Assembly: GCF_005924265.1 (NCBI RefSeq)
Contig: NZ_VCLB01000005.1
Location: forward strand, 1-64,000
Source of the DNA: Martelella lutilitoris
GTDB taxonomy: Bacteria > Pseudomonadota > Alphaproteobacteria > Rhizobiales > Rhizobiaceae
Direction of reading: 5' to 3'
DNA length: 64,000 nucleotides
In this document: piece by piece, positions 43,319 through 52,485 of the stretch
Position numbering within the stretch: the first letter of the stretch is position 1
How the letters are laid out: each line of letters opens with the position of its first letter
The notes under the pieces: generated by a model
What the model was told of the DNA's origin: nothing
What the model saw: the letters and a program-made list of their open reading frames with translations, nothing else
Database searches by the model: none
Program-made: the position numbers and the translations under genes

Positions 43319-44071
43319 CTATTCCACAGGCTCTTCCACCTTGGCGCGTTCCCAGCCCTTGCCGGTCAGGTGTTCCTGCGGCTGGAAGCGTTTCTTGTAG
43401 TCCATCTTCTGCGAGCCTTTGACCCAGTAGCCGAGATAGACATAGGGAAGGCTCAGTCTTTGAGCGCGGGAGACATGGTCGACGATCATGTAGCTGCCGA
43501 GCGAGCGCTTCACATAGGCCGGGTTGAAGAAGGAATAAACCATCGACAACCCGTCGACGAGAATGTCGGAAAGGGCGACGGCGACGAGTTCGCCTTCTTC
43601 GCCGAGGCGGCCGGTTGAAACCCGGTATTCGAAGAGCCGGGTTTCCACATGGGTTTCCTCGACCATCACCGCGTAATCGTCGATTGTCATGTCGGCCATG
43701 CCGCCGCGCTGGTGGCGGCTGTCGAGATAGGTGCGGAACAGGTCATACTGCTCGGCGGTGGCGATTGCCGGACGCTCGGCAACCGCGAGATCGCTGTTGC
43801 GCGAGATGATGCGTCTGAGCGAACGGGGCTTTTCGAATTCCTCGGCCACGATCCTGACGGAGACGCAGGCGCGGCAGTTCTCGCAGGCCGGGCGATAGGC
43901 AATGTTCTGCGAACGCCGGAAACCGCCCTGGGTCAGAAGGTCGTTCATCTCGCCGGCGCGCGGGCCGACGAGATGGGTAAAGACCTTGCGCTCGCGCTCT
44001 GCCTCCAGATAGGGGCACTGCGCCGGAGCGGTCAGGTAAAACTGAGGCGACTGAGTAGCTTGCGTGTTCAT
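43319..44071 (-). CDS. bpt: aspartate/glutamate leucyltransferase (arginyltransferase family)
   Basis: 250 residues. The N-terminal Cys cluster [16 protein letters not shown] is the signature of ATE-family N-end-rule transferases; C-terminal [20 protein letters not shown] is also diagnostic. Alphaproteobacterial members are Bpt, which leucylate N-terminal Asp/Glu for ClpS-ClpAP degradation. ATG at 44071 gives the standard MNTQ-type start; the longer frame to 44116 is unlikely. Confidence 0.88.
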   Translation of the reverse strand: MNTQATQSPQFYLTAPAQCPYLEAERERKVFTHLVGPRAGEMNDLLTQGGFRRSQNIAYRPACENCRACVSVRIVAEEFEKPRSLRRIISRNSDLAVAERPAIATAEQYDLFRTYLDSRHQRGGMADMTIDDYAVMVEETHVETRLFEYRVSTGRLGEEGELVAVALSDILVDGLSMVYSFFNPAYVKRSLGSYMIVDHVSRAQRLSLPYVYLGYWVKGSQKMDYKKRFQPQEHLTGKGWERAKVEEPVE

Positions 44072-44161
44072 GAGCGGCACAACATGCTTCGGTTTACGAC
44101 CACTAGCATGGCGCAATCGGTCAAAAGGTCAACCGTGCTTTGTACCGATAATGTTCCCGTT

Positions 44162-44629
44162 TCACACGGCCTCTTCGCGCACGATCACCGCGCCGACGAG
44201 GAAATCATGCAGCAGGCGCTTGCGGTCGGTAAAAAGGCCGACCAGCAGGACGAGCGGCGTCAGCACCGAGTTGAACAGCCAGAAGAGCGCCAGATGCACG
44301 GCCGCCGTCAGAAAATCCATCCGCAATCCGTCTGTGCGCACGATTCTGAGGCCCATAGAACGCATGCCGAGAGAAGCCTGCGAGATGCCGCCCATGGTGA
44401 AGCCGAAATAGAATACGGCGACGATGAAATAGAGCACCGGATAGAGAAAAAAGGCGAGGCCGAGCGTGGCGATGCCGACGAAAAACAGCAGCACCGCCGC
44501 CGGCACCCACAGGATCGCGATGATCAGATAGTCGACCAGAAAGGCAAGAACCCTGCGCGACAGAACGCCGGAGTAGGCCGGGCTGCCGGCATTCGGCGCG
44601 TAGGAGGATATGTCGCGTTCAATGCTCAT
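44162..44629 (-). CDS. RDD-family membrane protein
   Basis: 155 residues. RRVLAFLVDYLIIAILW carries the Arg-Asp of the RDD domain near the first helix; two or three more membrane segments follow (FFLYPVLYFIVAVFYFGF, LALFWLFNSVL). RDD proteins are poorly characterised; some are ion antiporters. It sits between bpt and hemB, an arrangement usual in Hyphomicrobiales. Confidence 0.84.
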   Translation of the reverse strand: MSIERDISSYAPNAGSPAYSGVLSRRVLAFLVDYLIIAILWVPAAVLLFFVGIATLGLAFFLYPVLYFIVAVFYFGFTMGGISQASLGMRSMGLRIVRTDGLRMDFLTAAVHLALFWLFNSVLTPLVLLVGLFTDRKRLLHDFLVGAVIVREEAV

Positions 44630-44751
44630 CGTTCTGGCTCGCTCGTTTCAATCTCGCCACGGCATCCCGCCGCCGGTCAGGGCACTGCGCCCCTCGACAA
44701 GTCAATGTGGGTTGCCGGCGCCCGATTGCAACGGTCGGAGCATCAAAGCTG

Positions 44752-45774
44752 TCACGATTTGGCCAGCTTTTCGGCGACTTCCATCGCGAAATAGGTGAGG
44801 ATACCGTCGCAGCCGGCGCGCTTGAACGACAGAAGCGTCTCCATCATCACCCGCTCGCCGTCGATGGCGCCGCGCTCGGCGGCCATGCGGATCATCGCGT
44901 ATTCGCCGGAGACCTGGTAGGCGAAGACCGGAAGGCCGAAGGCCTCCTTCATCCGCCAGCAGATATCGAGATAGGGCAGGCCCGGCTTCACCATCAGCAT
45001 GTCGGCGCCTTCCTCGACGTCCAGCGCCGCATCGCGCAGCGCTTCCGTGCCGTTGGCGGTGTCGACGTAGTAGCTCGCCTTGTCGCCCTTCAACAGGCCC
45101 TTGGTGGCGATCGCCTCGCGGTAGGGGCCGTAGAAGCCGGAGGAGAACTTGGTCGCATAGGACATGATGCCGACATTCTGGAAGCCGGCGGCATCCAGCC
45201 GCTCGCGGATCGCGCCGATGCGCCCGTCCATCATTTCCGAAGGCGCGATGATGTCGGCGCCCGCTTCGGCCTGCAGTACGGCCGCCGCGCAGATGTGATC
45301 GACCGTGGCATCGTTGACGATCTCATCACCGATCAGGATGCCGTCATGGCCGTGGCTGGTGAAGGGATCAAGCGCGACATCGGTGATGACGCCGACGCCG
45401 GGCGCCGCCTTTTTCACGGCGCGCGTCGCCCGGTTGATCAGATTGTCCGGGTTGAGGATCTCCGAGCCGTTCATGTCGCGCTTTTCCAGCGCGATGTTGG
45501 GGAAGGTGGCAATCGCGGGAATGCCGAGCGCCTCGGCCCTGCGGGCGGCCTCGGCCAGCCGGTCGACGCTCATCCGCGACACGCCGGGCATCGCCGGGAT
45601 CGGCTCCTCGATGTTTTCGCCGGGAATGACGAAGACCGGCCAGATCAGGTCATCCACCGTCAGCCTGTTCTCGCGCACCAGCCTGCGCGTCCAGTCGGCC
45701 TTGCGGTTGCGGCGCATGCGGCGGTGGCCGGTGATCCGGTCGACGAGGTGGGTCTTGTCGTTGGCGTCGTTCAT
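44752..45774 (-). CDS. hemB: porphobilinogen synthase (delta-aminolevulinate dehydratase)
   Basis: 340 residues. Schiff-base lysines are in YATKFSSGFYGP and MVKPGLPYLD. The metal site reads DVALDPFTSHGHDG, an Asp-rich form instead of the Cys triad, as in Mg-dependent alphaproteobacterial enzymes. It condenses two 5-aminolevulinates to porphobilinogen for haem and cobalamin. ATG at 45774 (MNDAND) is preferred over 45795. Confidence 0.94.
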   Translation of the reverse strand: MNDANDKTHLVDRITGHRRMRRNRKADWTRRLVRENRLTVDDLIWPVFVIPGENIEEPIPAMPGVSRMSVDRLAEAARRAEALGIPAIATFPNIALEKRDMNGSEILNPDNLINRATRAVKKAAPGVGVITDVALDPFTSHGHDGILIGDEIVNDATVDHICAAAVLQAEAGADIIAPSEMMDGRIGAIRERLDAAGFQNVGIMSYATKFSSGFYGPYREAIATKGLLKGDKASYYVDTANGTEALRDAALDVEEGADMLMVKPGLPYLDICWRMKEAFGLPVFAYQVSGEYAMIRMAAERGAIDGERVMMETLLSFKRAGCDGILTYFAMEVAEKLAKS

Positions 45775-45822
45775 CCTGGTCCTCCGGCATTTCAACGTCT
45801 TTGATGTTCGTCAGGCTTTTAG

Positions 45823-45920
45823 AGCATCGGGTGAAAAAGTGGAATCCGGTTTTTCGATAACCCGATGCTTAAAGCAAAGAGCTGGATCACCGGGCGTTTC
45901 AAATTCGCCGCCCGGTGATC
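45823..45920. repeat. rhizobial-type mosaic intergenic element (two stem-loops)
   Basis: Two adjacent inverted repeats: agcatcgggt / acccgatgct (45823-45832 and 45860-45869) and gatcaccgggcg / cgcccggtgatc (45885-45896 and 45909-45920). The first encloses gtggaatccggttttt, a phrase common in rhizobial RIME-type repeats. It lies between hemB and the next gene and may also end hemB-side transcripts. Confidence 0.68.
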
Positions 45921-46016
45921 TAGCACGCCGCACCCTTCTGCAAAACAATCCAATTTGTCACATCGGCATAGCCGATCCGGGTTTGTCAGCGGGCGTTTGG
46001 CGCGTATAAGGCAATC

Positions 46017-46424
46017 ATGACTTCAGAGCCGAGTATTGCGCCCAGACCCAGTTTTTCGCAGACCGCTTTTCTGGTTTTCAAGCGGTGCGTAGCTGCCTTC
46101 CTGTTTTTCATGGCGCTTTCGAGCTGGGCGGCGCTGATCGGGTTGACGGAAGGCGGGGCAGGGCGCTTCGATCTTGTGCATGCCGATGTGCGTTTCGTCG
46201 AGGCCGTGCTCTGCGTTCTTTATCCCGTGGCCGCCGCAGGGCTGTGGTTCGGGACCGGCTGGGGATTCGTGCTCTGGGTGCTCGGCGCCGTCGTCCAGAT
46301 CGGCGCCCACAGCGCCTATCCGCATATCTTCGGCAATGCGCCGGGGCTGTCGGCGCTTCACATTCTGTTGATCGGCCTCTACGTCTCCTTCTGGGTTTAC
46401 CTTGCCTTCATTCGCCGGCGCTAG
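46017..46424 (+). CDS. DUF6163-like membrane protein
   Basis: 135 residues with four hydrophobic helices (VAAFLFFMALSSWAALIGL, FVEAVLCVLYPVAAAGLWF, WGFVLWVLGAVVQIGAHSA, ALHILLIGLYVSFWVYLAF). It resembles a Hyphomicrobiales-restricted family of unknown function commonly found next to hemB. No enzymatic motif is visible. Confidence 0.72.
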   Translation: MTSEPSIAPRPSFSQTAFLVFKRCVAAFLFFMALSSWAALIGLTEGGAGRFDLVHADVRFVEAVLCVLYPVAAAGLWFGTGWGFVLWVLGAVVQIGAHSAYPHIFGNAPGLSALHILLIGLYVSFWVYLAFIRRR

Positions 46425-46553
46425 GATGTGCCGAGAAGACCTGCTGCCCGGCTTTGAAAATCGACAATAATTGGCCATATTGCTGTGCAAGGGCATCGAC
46501 AAAGAGACGGGCGCGACCTGACCGCCCGAGGGATCGAACGAGATTTGGATTTG

Positions 46554-47849
46554 ATGACAAAAGACCTAGACCGGAAAGCGCCTTCCAAGAAAACTGTGTC
46601 GCGCCGTCGTTTCATCGCCGGCGCCGCCGGTGTGCTGGCGATGCCGCATCTGGCCTCCGCGCAATCGGCCGTCGATGCTCTGATCAACACGCCCGGGCGC
46701 GGCAACTGGGACGACCAGTTCGACGCCTTTACCTCGCGCGCGCCGGCCAGCGTCAGTTCCAACCAGCCGATCCTCGGACCCAACGCCCCGGCCAACCTGA
46801 TGCAGGCGATTGCCCAGTATCAGCAGATCGTCACCAGCGGTGGCTGGCCGGAGGTGCACCCCAATGTGCCGTTGCAGTTTGGCGTCTATGATCCCTCGGT
46901 GCAGCAACTGCGTCAGCGGCTGATCGTTTCCGGCGACCTTCCGCGCTCGGCGGGGATTTCGGACTCCTACGATTCCTATGTGCAGGGCGCGGTACGCCGT
47001 TTCCAGGCCCGCCACGGCCTGTCGGAAACCGGTTATATCGACGAGTACACGCTGAAGGCGCTCAATGTCGGCGCCCGCGTGCGCCTCGCCCAGTTGGAGA
47101 CCAATCTCTCGCGCGTCGAGGATCTCGGCTCGGACCTCGGCGAGCGATATGTTCTGGTCAATATTCCGGCCGCCTATTGCGAAGCGGTGGAGCAGAACAC
47201 CGTGGCGTTGCGCAATGTCGCCATTGTCGGCCGGCCGTCGCGCCCGACGCCGATCCTGAATTCGAAGATCTTCGAAATCATCTTCAATCCGCCCTGGACC
47301 GTGCCGCGCTCGATCATCCAGAAGGATATCATGCCGCTGATGCGCAAGGATCCCAACTATCTGGTCGACAACAAGATCAGGCTCTACGACAACAAGGGCA
47401 ACGAGGTCGATCCGATGACGGTTGACTGGAACGCGGAGAAGGCCCCGAACCTGACCTTCCGTCAGGATCCGGGCCCCAACAGCGCCATGGCGTCCACCAA
47501 GATCAACTTCCACAACAAGCATGCCGTCTACATGCATGACACGCCGAGCCAGTCGCTGTTCAACGATATCGTGCGCTTCGAATCGTCCGGCTGCGTGCGC
47601 ATCGAAAACGTCCGCGACCTCGATGTCTGGCTTCTGAAGAACACGCCCGGCTGGGATCGCCAGCATATCGAGGAGACGATCCACAGCGGCATCTCGACGC
47701 CGGTGAACCTTGCCGATCCGGTGCCGAACCACTTCGTCTACATCACCGCTTGGTCGGCAAAGGACGGCGTCGTGCAGTTCCGCGACGATATCTACAATCT
47801 CGACGGCGCGCCGGAACTGGCGCTGCAGACAACCAGCGGCATCGAATAA
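46554..47849 (+). CDS. YcbB-type L,D-transpeptidase with Tat signal
   Basis: 431 residues. The Tat signal is SRRRFIAGAAGVLAMPHLASAQ near residues 18-39. A peptidoglycan-binding domain (about 120-185, AVRRFQARHGLSETGYIDEYTLKALN) precedes the YkuD catalytic domain with HDTPSQSLF and Cys347 in ESSGCVRIEN. It forms 3-3 cross-links or attaches proteins to peptidoglycan in the periplasm. ATG at 46554 gives the shortest signal-bearing form; the frame opens at 46485. Confidence 0.88.
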   Translation: MTKDLDRKAPSKKTVSRRRFIAGAAGVLAMPHLASAQSAVDALINTPGRGNWDDQFDAFTSRAPASVSSNQPILGPNAPANLMQAIAQYQQIVTSGGWPEVHPNVPLQFGVYDPSVQQLRQRLIVSGDLPRSAGISDSYDSYVQGAVRRFQARHGLSETGYIDEYTLKALNVGARVRLAQLETNLSRVEDLGSDLGERYVLVNIPAAYCEAVEQNTVALRNVAIVGRPSRPTPILNSKIFEIIFNPPWTVPRSIIQKDIMPLMRKDPNYLVDNKIRLYDNKGNEVDPMTVDWNAEKAPNLTFRQDPGPNSAMASTKINFHNKHAVYMHDTPSQSLFNDIVRFESSGCVRIENVRDLDVWLLKNTPGWDRQHIEETIHSGISTPVNLADPVPNHFVYITAWSAKDGVVQFRDDIYNLDGAPELALQTTSGIE

Positions 47850-47981
47850 CCCGACGCCTTCGTATTCATGATCAAAAATGCCGTCGGCGGGCCATGTTCG
47901 CCGGCGGTTTTCGTCTATTGCACGATGATCGATCGGAGGATAGAACGCTTCCGCCCGCCTGCCACAAGTGAGGAACACGCG

Positions 47982-49286
47982 ATGACAAGCCAGACTGTGT
48001 TTACCGAGAACTTCTTCAACCGCACGCTCGCCGACACCGATCCGGAAATCTTCGATGCGATCGGCAAGGAGCTCGGTCGCCAGCGCCACGAAATCGAGCT
48101 GATCGCCTCGGAAAACATCGTTTCGCGCGCCGTTCTCGAGGCGCAGGGTTCGATCATGACCAACAAATATGCCGAGGGCTACCCGGGCAAGCGCTATTAC
48201 GGTGGCTGTCAGTTCGTCGACATCGCCGAGGAGCTCGCGATCGAGCGCGCCAAGAAGCTGTTCGGCGTCGAATTCGCCAATGTGCAGCCGAATTCCGGCT
48301 CGCAGATGAACCAGGCCGTGTTCCTCGCGCTCTTGCAGCCGGGCGATACCTTCATGGGCCTCGACCTCAATTCCGGCGGCCACCTGACCCATGGTTCGCC
48401 CGTCAACATGTCGGGCAAGTGGTTCGACGTCGTCTCCTACGGCGTTTCCCGCGAGGACAACCTCATCGACATGGATGAGGTCGCCAAGAAGGCCGAGGAA
48501 CATCGCCCGAAGCTGATTATTGCCGGCGGCACGGCCTATTCGCGCATCTGGGACTGGAAGCGCTTCCGCGAGATCGCCGATTCCGTCGGCGCCTATCTGA
48601 TGGTTGACATGGCCCATATCGCAGGGCTTGTCGCCGGCGGCGTGCATCCCTCGCCGTGCCCGCATGCCCATGTTGTCACGACGACGACGCACAAGTCGCT
48701 CCGCGGTCCGCGCGGCGGCATGGTGCTGACCAATGATCCGGATATCGCCAAGAAGATCAATTCGGCCGTATTCCCCGGCCTTCAGGGCGGGCCGCTGATG
48801 CATGTGATCGCCGCCAAGGCCGTGGCTTTCGGCGAGGCGCTGCAGCCGGAGTTCAAGGCCTATGCCGAACAGGTGGTCAAGAATTCGCGCGCGCTCGCCG
48901 CCTCGCTGATGGAAGGCGGGCTTGACGTGGTTTCCGGCGGCACCGACAACCACTCCATGCTGGTCGACCTTCGGCCGAAGAACGCCACCGGCAAGCGCGC
49001 GGAAGCCGCCCTTGGCCGCGCCTACATCACCTGCAACAAGAACGGCATTCCCTTCGATCCGGAAAAGCCCTTCGTGACGTCGGGCGTGCGTCTTGGCGCC
49101 CCGGCGGGTACGACGCGCGGCTTTACCGAGGCCGAATTCACCGAGATCGGCAAGCTCATCGTCGAGGTTCTGGACGGCCTCAAGGAAGCCAATTCCGACG
49201 AGGGCAATGCGGCGGTTGAAAAGGCCGTGCGCGAAAAGGTCGTCGCGCTCACCGAGCGCTTCCCGATGTATGGCTATATGGGCTGA
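47982..49286 (+). CDS. glyA: serine hydroxymethyltransferase
   Basis: 434 residues. The PLP Lys is in [30 protein letters not shown] and [14 protein letters not shown] are family hallmarks. It converts serine and tetrahydrofolate to glycine and methylene-tetrahydrofolate. ATG at 47982 follows gaggaacacgc. Its stop overlaps the nrdR start by one base. Confidence 0.96.
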   Translation: MTSQTVFTENFFNRTLADTDPEIFDAIGKELGRQRHEIELIASENIVSRAVLEAQGSIMTNKYAEGYPGKRYYGGCQFVDIAEELAIERAKKLFGVEFANVQPNSGSQMNQAVFLALLQPGDTFMGLDLNSGGHLTHGSPVNMSGKWFDVVSYGVSREDNLIDMDEVAKKAEEHRPKLIIAGGTAYSRIWDWKRFREIADSVGAYLMVDMAHIAGLVAGGVHPSPCPHAHVVTTTTHKSLRGPRGGMVLTNDPDIAKKINSAVFPGLQGGPLMHVIAAKAVAFGEALQPEFKAYAEQVVKNSRALAASLMEGGLDVVSGGTDNHSMLVDLRPKNATGKRAEAALGRAYITCNKNGIPFDPEKPFVTSGVRLGAPAGTTRGFTEAEFTEIGKLIVEVLDGLKEANSDEGNAAVEKAVREKVVALTERFPMYGYMG

Positions 49287-49768
49287 TGCGCTGCCCGTTC
49301 TGCAATTCGCCTGATACCCAGGTCAAGGATTCGCGCCCGGCGGAGGACAACACGTCCATCCGCCGCAGGCGCGTCTGTCCCGATTGCGGCGGGCGGTTCA
49401 CCACCTTCGAGCGCGTGCAGCTGCGCGAGCTCGTCGTCGTCAAGAAGAACGGCCGAAAGGTGCCGTTCGACCGCGACAAGCTGGTGCGCTCCTTCGAGAT
49501 TGCGCTGCGAAAACGACCGGTCGAACGCGAGCGCATCGAACGCGCCGTGTCAGGCATCGTGCGGCGGCTGGAAAGCGCGGGCGAACCCGAAATCCAGTCC
49601 GAGGAGATCGGGCTCCTCGTTCTTGAGGCGCTGAAGAACCTCGATGACGTCGCCTTTGTGCGTTTTGCCTCGGTCTATCGAGATTTTTCGACAACGGAAG
49701 ATTTCGAGGAAATCATCGCCGAATTTTCCGCCAAGCTCGCCCGCGACAACGAGACCAGCGAGATCTGA
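49286..49768 (+). CDS. nrdR: ribonucleotide reductase transcriptional repressor NrdR
   Basis: 160 residues. The zinc ribbon ([12 protein letters not shown] and [11 protein letters not shown]) is followed by the ATP-cone (about 49-139). It senses ATP/dATP and represses nrd genes. It overlaps glyA by one base. In many relatives riboflavin genes follow directly; here nusB follows instead. Confidence 0.95.
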   Translation: MRCPFCNSPDTQVKDSRPAEDNTSIRRRRVCPDCGGRFTTFERVQLRELVVVKKNGRKVPFDRDKLVRSFEIALRKRPVERERIERAVSGIVRRLESAGEPEIQSEEIGLLVLEALKNLDDVAFVRFASVYRDFSTTEDFEEIIAEFSAKLARDNETSEI

Positions 49769-49919
49769 AGCGGGCAATTCTGCCCTGCAGAAGAGCGCTT
49801 CTAGAGCAAAATACTTGCAAGTGACCGGCAGGCATGGTTTAGCCGCTCGTGATGACGCGCGGGCAATCATGCACCGCCTCTATAGACTGACCGCATCCCT
49901 TCGGAATGCGAGGAGACCC

Positions 49920-50384
49920 ATGACGACCGAAAAGACCGCAAACCAGCGTGGCGCCGCCCGCCTTGCCGCCGTTCAGGCGCTCTACCAGATGGATCTCGCC
50001 GGCACGGCGCTGGCCGATGTGCTCGCCGAATACGAGGTCTATCGTCTGGGCAAGGAAATCGACGGCGACGTCTACCTGAAGGCTGATCCGGCCTGGTTCC
50101 GCGCGATCGTCAGCGGCGTCGTGAAGGAACAGAAGTCGCTCGATCCGAAGATCTCGGACGCGATTTCGGAAGGCTGGACGCTGTCACGGCTTGATTCGAC
50201 GCTGCGCGCCATCCTGCGCGCCGGCGTTTTCGAAATCGTGAAGAAGCCCGATGTGCCGACGGCCGTCATCGTCACCGAGTATGTCGAGATCGCCACCGCC
50301 TTTTTCGAGGGCGATGAGGGCAAGCTCGTCAACGCCGTGCTTGACCGGATCGCCCGGCGAGAGCGGGCTGAAAAAAAGGCCTGA
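49920..50384 (+). CDS. nusB: transcription antitermination factor NusB
   Basis: 154 residues: [19 protein letters not shown] and the C-terminal [18 protein letters not shown] plus [13 protein letters not shown] are the NusB family. It binds boxA RNA with NusE in rRNA antitermination. ATG at 49920 follows gaggagaccc. Confidence 0.93.
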   Translation: MTTEKTANQRGAARLAAVQALYQMDLAGTALADVLAEYEVYRLGKEIDGDVYLKADPAWFRAIVSGVVKEQKSLDPKISDAISEGWTLSRLDSTLRAILRAGVFEIVKKPDVPTAVIVTEYVEIATAFFEGDEGKLVNAVLDRIARRERAEKKA

Positions 50385-50430
50385 GCGCGCTACCGACACT
50401 CAGGCCCTTTCGCAGGCTATGTGGGTTCGG

Positions 50431-51282
50431 TCATTCGAAGCTGATTCCGGTTACGCGGCCTTTCCAGAATGGCTCGACCCGTCCATCGCCGGCTCGGGCG
50501 ATGAGGAATGTGTGGGGGATCATCATGCCAGCGACAAGGCGGTAGTCGCCGCGTTCCGAATGTTCGCCCGACCCATGATAAGGCGTCGTCAGATCGCCGT
50601 CCTCGGTCGCGTCGAAACTTGCGAGGCTGCCATCGTCCCGGAAGGTGGCAATCATGCTTGCCTCAAGTCCGAACCCGCTCACGGTCGCCAGCGCGCTGTG
50701 CTCGTCGATGGGTTCCCAGCGCACCGGTCCGCCGGGTAGCAGCGCCACGGGAAAGAGCGGACTTTCCAACAGCCAGCGCCGAAGGGAGATCCGGTTGAGT
50801 TCCGGAGTGGCCTTTTCGTCGACGACTGTCAGAGTCGAGGCGAGCTTTGCCCGCATTTCCATCTCGCCGCCGGCAAAGTAATCGTAGACGCGCGCGTCTA
50901 TACCCGGAGCGATCGGCGTCGTTGCGGTGAAAAGCAGGGCCGGGCTCGACAGCGAAATCGTCTGCTCTGCCTGTGTCGGCCCAAATCCCTCTGTCAGCGG
51001 GCGACGGAACATGCCTTCCTCGGCCACGGAAACGACCGTGAGGGACGGATCGACCTCCTTGATGGCAAAATCGAAATAGCGCTTCACCGGCGCCGGCAAG
51101 GCTTGAATTTGTGCCGCAGATGGCCGGGGAAATTGGTCTTCGGCCGCAATGGCGCGCACGCTGCGCACATGGCCGGCGATCTCGCGTAAGGTGACGACAT
51201 ATGAAATGCCGATCCAGACGATCAGCGCGACAATGATGACGGCAAGGCCTGCCGCGGCGTATTTCAGAATCCTTATGATCAT
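50431..51282 (-). CDS. DUF6544-like membrane-anchored protein
   Basis: 283 residues with one N-terminal membrane helix (AAAGLAVIIVALIVWIGISY) and a soluble part. It contains LPAPVKRYFDFAI near the start and HGSGEHSERGDYRLVAGMMIPHTF near the end, a pattern of proteins annotated DUF6544. The function is unknown. It shares orientation with the TetR gene upstream (113 bp) and may be its target. Together they form an insertion between nusB and hppA. Confidence 0.68.
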   Translation of the reverse strand: MIIRILKYAAAGLAVIIVALIVWIGISYVVTLREIAGHVRSVRAIAAEDQFPRPSAAQIQALPAPVKRYFDFAIKEVDPSLTVVSVAEEGMFRRPLTEGFGPTQAEQTISLSSPALLFTATTPIAPGIDARVYDYFAGGEMEMRAKLASTLTVVDEKATPELNRISLRRWLLESPLFPVALLPGGPVRWEPIDEHSALATVSGFGLEASMIATFRDDGSLASFDATEDGDLTTPYHGSGEHSERGDYRLVAGMMIPHTFLIARAGDGRVEPFWKGRVTGISFE

Positions 51283-51395
51283 GGGCTTTCTCCTGGTGCA
51301 TCGTCCCGCAAGCGGCAAGTACCGTTCGCAAGGCGCGATGGGGCAACTCGGTAGGGTGGATTGTTCTATGAGCGCGTGAATGGACGCACGGCATT

Positions 51396-52037
51396 TCAGG
51401 CGTTGGCGTCCGGTTTCGTTTGTGGGCCGGTCGCGATCAGGAAACGCATCAATGCATCGACGGCGGCGATGGCCGCGTCTCGAGGGTCTTCGCCTTCAGG
51501 CACCGGCGCGCGGTCGAGAAGGGTGAGCATCGCCGCTCCGTGGACTGTCGACCAAAGCAGGAAGGCGAATTTTCCGGCCTCGGCCTGCGGCAGGTACCCC
51601 GCCGCCTGACAGGCTTCGACCGCGCCGATCAGCACGGTGAGGCAGCGGGCGCCGATATCCGTCTCGAATGGATTGCCGGACACGCCCGTTTCCTTTGGCG
51701 GATCGAACATCAGGCGGTAGAGATTCGGGTTTTCGAAGGCAAATTGCAGATAGGCCAGCCCGCCTTCCCACAACCGGTCTACGGGATCGGAAGCATGGCG
51801 CGCTGCGGTCGTCAGTTTCTGTTCGAGCATCATCTTGAAGCCTTCGTCATGCACGGCTCTCAAGAGCGCGCTCTTGCTGGAAAAATGGGTGTAGAGCGCC
51901 GGTGCGCTGCAGCCGATTTGTTTGGCGATCCTGCCAAGCGAAATGTCATCGACCGGGCAGGTCGACAGAAGGTCGACGGTCGCGGCGAGGGCTGCCTTTT
52001 CGATTTCAATTTGAAGTTCCTTGCGTGGGCGGGCCAT
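51396..52037 (-). CDS. TetR-family regulator
   Basis: 213 residues. The HTH DISLGRIAKQIGCSAPALYTHFSSKSALLRAV is divided over helices 2-4. The C-terminal part resembles TetR_C_13-type domains (LYRLMFDPP). An AT-rich palindrome with 13-bp arms sits directly upstream (52053-52097), the likely autoregulatory operator. The downstream DUF6544 gene is a plausible target. Confidence 0.86.
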   Translation of the reverse strand: MARPRKELQIEIEKAALAATVDLLSTCPVDDISLGRIAKQIGCSAPALYTHFSSKSALLRAVHDEGFKMMLEQKLTTAARHASDPVDRLWEGGLAYLQFAFENPNLYRLMFDPPKETGVSGNPFETDIGARCLTVLIGAVEACQAAGYLPQAEAGKFAFLLWSTVHGAAMLTLLDRAPVPEGEDPRDAAIAAVDALMRFLIATGPQTKPDANA

Positions 52038-52052
52038 GTCTCTGTTCTTCCG

Positions 52053-52097
52053 ATAATAAATTTAATGACATTAAATTAATGGAGTTAAATTTATTAT
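52053..52097. promoter_or_regulatory. AT-rich inverted repeat, probable TetR operator and promoter
   Basis: ataataaatttaa (52053-52065) and ttaaatttattat (52085-52097) are perfect inverted arms enclosing 19 bases, 16 bp before the TetR start. It is unusually AT-rich for this genome. Confidence 0.68.
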
Positions 52098-52485
52098 GCA
52101 ACTCCTTTTTCGCCTTTCATCACTCTTGGGGTTCGGGCCGGGGTGGTAAACGCCGCTAAACCGGACAGAGGACCGGTTCGGGATTTCGGCTTAAATCGTT
52201 TCATTTTTGCCCTTCGCCTTTGCGATAGCGCAAAGCCCGCCTCCATGACGGTCTTCTAAAGTCGAGCGGAAGCCCTTGACGCCTCGTCCGCTCCACAGCA
52301 CTCTCCTGTTTACCCGCAGGGCGTGGAGGGGAATGAGGCGTTCTGCGGATTGAACGGTGCGGCTTTTGCTGCTTTCGCGAAGGCTTTTCGCGCGGGCAGG
52401 CAGGAGCGGCCGGTGAACAATTTCGGCAAGTGCGGGTGGCCAAGGCCCTGTCCCGTTCGTGCCGTTGAGGGAAGGAAAGCGAGAA
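52098..52485. other. upstream region of hppA
   Basis: 390 bp without a supported gene. Several GC inverted repeats occur but no recognisable riboswitch. It probably carries the hppA promoter. Confidence 0.4.

Noticed and set aside
46566-48953. 795-codon minus-strand open frame
   Set aside because: It mirrors the L,D-transpeptidase and glyA genes; the low-complexity His/Arg/Asp-rich translation is typical of shadow frames.
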